Source of the DNA: Arenimonas donghaensis DSM 18148 = HO3-R19
Lineage (GTDB): Bacteria > Pseudomonadota > Gammaproteobacteria > Xanthomonadales > Xanthomonadaceae
DNA length: 64,000 bases
NCBI RefSeq assembly: GCF_000743535.1
Contig: NZ_AVCJ01000043.1
Span: forward strand, 95,563 to 159,562
Direction: 5' to 3'
Position 1 is the first letter of the stretch. Every line of letters starts with the position of its first letter. Positions 63,527-64,000 of the stretch are shown here, in pieces. Both the position numbers and the translations under genes were made by a program. The notes below the pieces were generated by a model. That model did no database searches. It saw only the letters and a program-made list of their open reading frames with translations, and was not told where the DNA came from.

Positions 63527-64000
63527 ATGCCCGCCACGCCGCCCCTGGCCCGCCCTTCCCCGCCCCTGGCGCCGGGCGCCGCGCCCCTGCTGGCCCTGGC
63601 CGACCAGTGCGTGCAGTGCGGATTGTGCCTGCCGCACTGCCCCACCTACCAGCTTGACCGCAGCGAAGCTGAATCGCCCCGGGGCCGCATCGCCTACGTC
63701 CGGGCGGTGGCCTCGGGCCAGCTGGCGCCCGGCCCGGTCGGCGATGCCCATCTCGACCACTGCCTGGGCTGCCGCCGCTGCGAAGCCGCCTGTCCCGCCG
63801 GCGTGCGCTATGGCGAGTTGCTCGAGGGCGCCCGCGCGGCCCAGGCCGCTCGCCAGCCCCCGCCGGTCCGGATCCGGGCCGCGCTGGCGCTGCTGGCGCG
63901 CCCGAAGCTGCTCTCCCTGCTTGTCTGGCTGCAGGGGCGGATGGGCTGGGCCCTGCCCGGCCGCCTCCGTGCCAGCCTGCCGCCGCCGGCGACCCGCGAG
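63527..64000 (+). CDS. GlcF-like iron-sulfur oxidoreductase subunit, N-terminal part
   Basis: 158 codons are visible; the gene continues past the right edge. Two 4Fe-4S ferredoxin motifs, CVQCGLCLPHCP near 28-39 and CLGCRRCEAACP near 77-88, precede the expected CCG domains, as in glycolate oxidase GlcF and related dehydrogenase subunits. SPRGRIAYVRAVASGQL between them is typical. It might pair with an FAD subunit such as the GlcD-like protein at 9070-10473, but the two genes are not linked. Divergent from rplM. Confidence 0.85.
   Translation, partial: MPATPPLARPSPPLAPGAAPLLALADQCVQCGLCLPHCPTYQLDRSEAESPRGRIAYVRAVASGQLAPGPVGDAHLDHCLGCRRCEAACPAGVRYGELLEGARAAQAARQPPPVRIRAALALLARPKLLSLLVWLQGRMGWALPGRLRASLPPPATRE

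Overview
This window is a high-GC, densely packed chromosomal segment of a gammaproteobacterium. The best placement is Xanthomonadales, family Lysobacteraceae/Xanthomonadaceae (Lysobacter, Luteimonas or Arenimonas-like). Three things support this. The type II secretion operon has the Xanthomonas xps gene order (E-F-G-H-I-J-K-L-M-N-D, with N in place of a separate gspC). rsmI, rnpB and mraZ sit together upstream of the dcw cluster. The order zapA, 6S RNA, 5-formyltetrahydrofolate cyclo-ligase, EVE protein, rpiA also fits. Placement is by gene order and protein character only; no database search was possible.

Layout, left to right. 1-5.4 kb: the start of the division and cell-wall (dcw) cluster on the minus strand (mraZ, rsmH, ftsL, ftsI, murE, murF), with an mraZ promoter and a regular array of MraZ-like half-sites. 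5.6-6.8 kb: rnpB and rsmI. 6.9-11.1 kb, plus strand: lpoA, yraN, a GlcD-type FAD oxidase and a uracil-DNA glycosylase. 11.1-18.8 kb, minus strand: glyA-nrdR-ribD, a large palindromic repeat element, then ribE-ribBA-ribH-nusB-thiL-pgpA. 18.9-22.1 kb: creD and ettA, divergent. 22.1-26.9 kb: an accessory block (LysR regulator, MDR and SDR oxidoreductases, secreted S8 protease). 27.1-43.0 kb: a 17-gene minus-strand run that starts with the complete type II secretion system (gspE to gspD) and continues, almost without a gap, into an O-antigen/polysaccharide ABC exporter (Wzm/Wzt), two glycosyltransferases, a methyltransferase and a radical SAM/SPASM protein. 43.2-49.5 kb: purL, a DsbC-like lipoprotein, xerD and an RDD membrane protein. 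49.5-55.6 kb: lptG/lptF, then pepA-holC and pepP-ygfB. 55.7-60.5 kb, plus strand: a PAS-GGDEF-EAL protein, a small coiled-coil protein, zapA, 6S RNA, fau, the EVE protein and rpiA. 60.5-64 kb: a second, inverted copy of the large repeat element, a Crp-Crp-rhodanese protein, a duplicated terminator with tRNA-Gln, rpsI, rplM and the start of a GlcF-like iron-sulfur protein.

Most genes are housekeeping. They are coupled by 1-4 base stop/start overlaps (ATGA, GTGA, TGATG), which was used throughout to choose starts, including several GTG starts. The clearest unexplained structure is a pair of roughly 580-670 base palindromic intergenic elements (A at 15300-15879, B at 60455-61121, inverted relative to each other). 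Both are bounded by a REP-like terminal inverted repeat and have a conserved internal hairpin plan but no conserved reading frame. Solo copies of the terminal motif lie directly behind stop codons elsewhere in the window. Other points of note: a 6S RNA whose 3' stem holds the likely ribosome-binding site of fau; a RibBA whose cyclohydrolase half has lost its zinc cysteines; a duplicated tRNA-Gln 3' end plus terminator; and the fusion of secretion and polysaccharide-export genes into one run.
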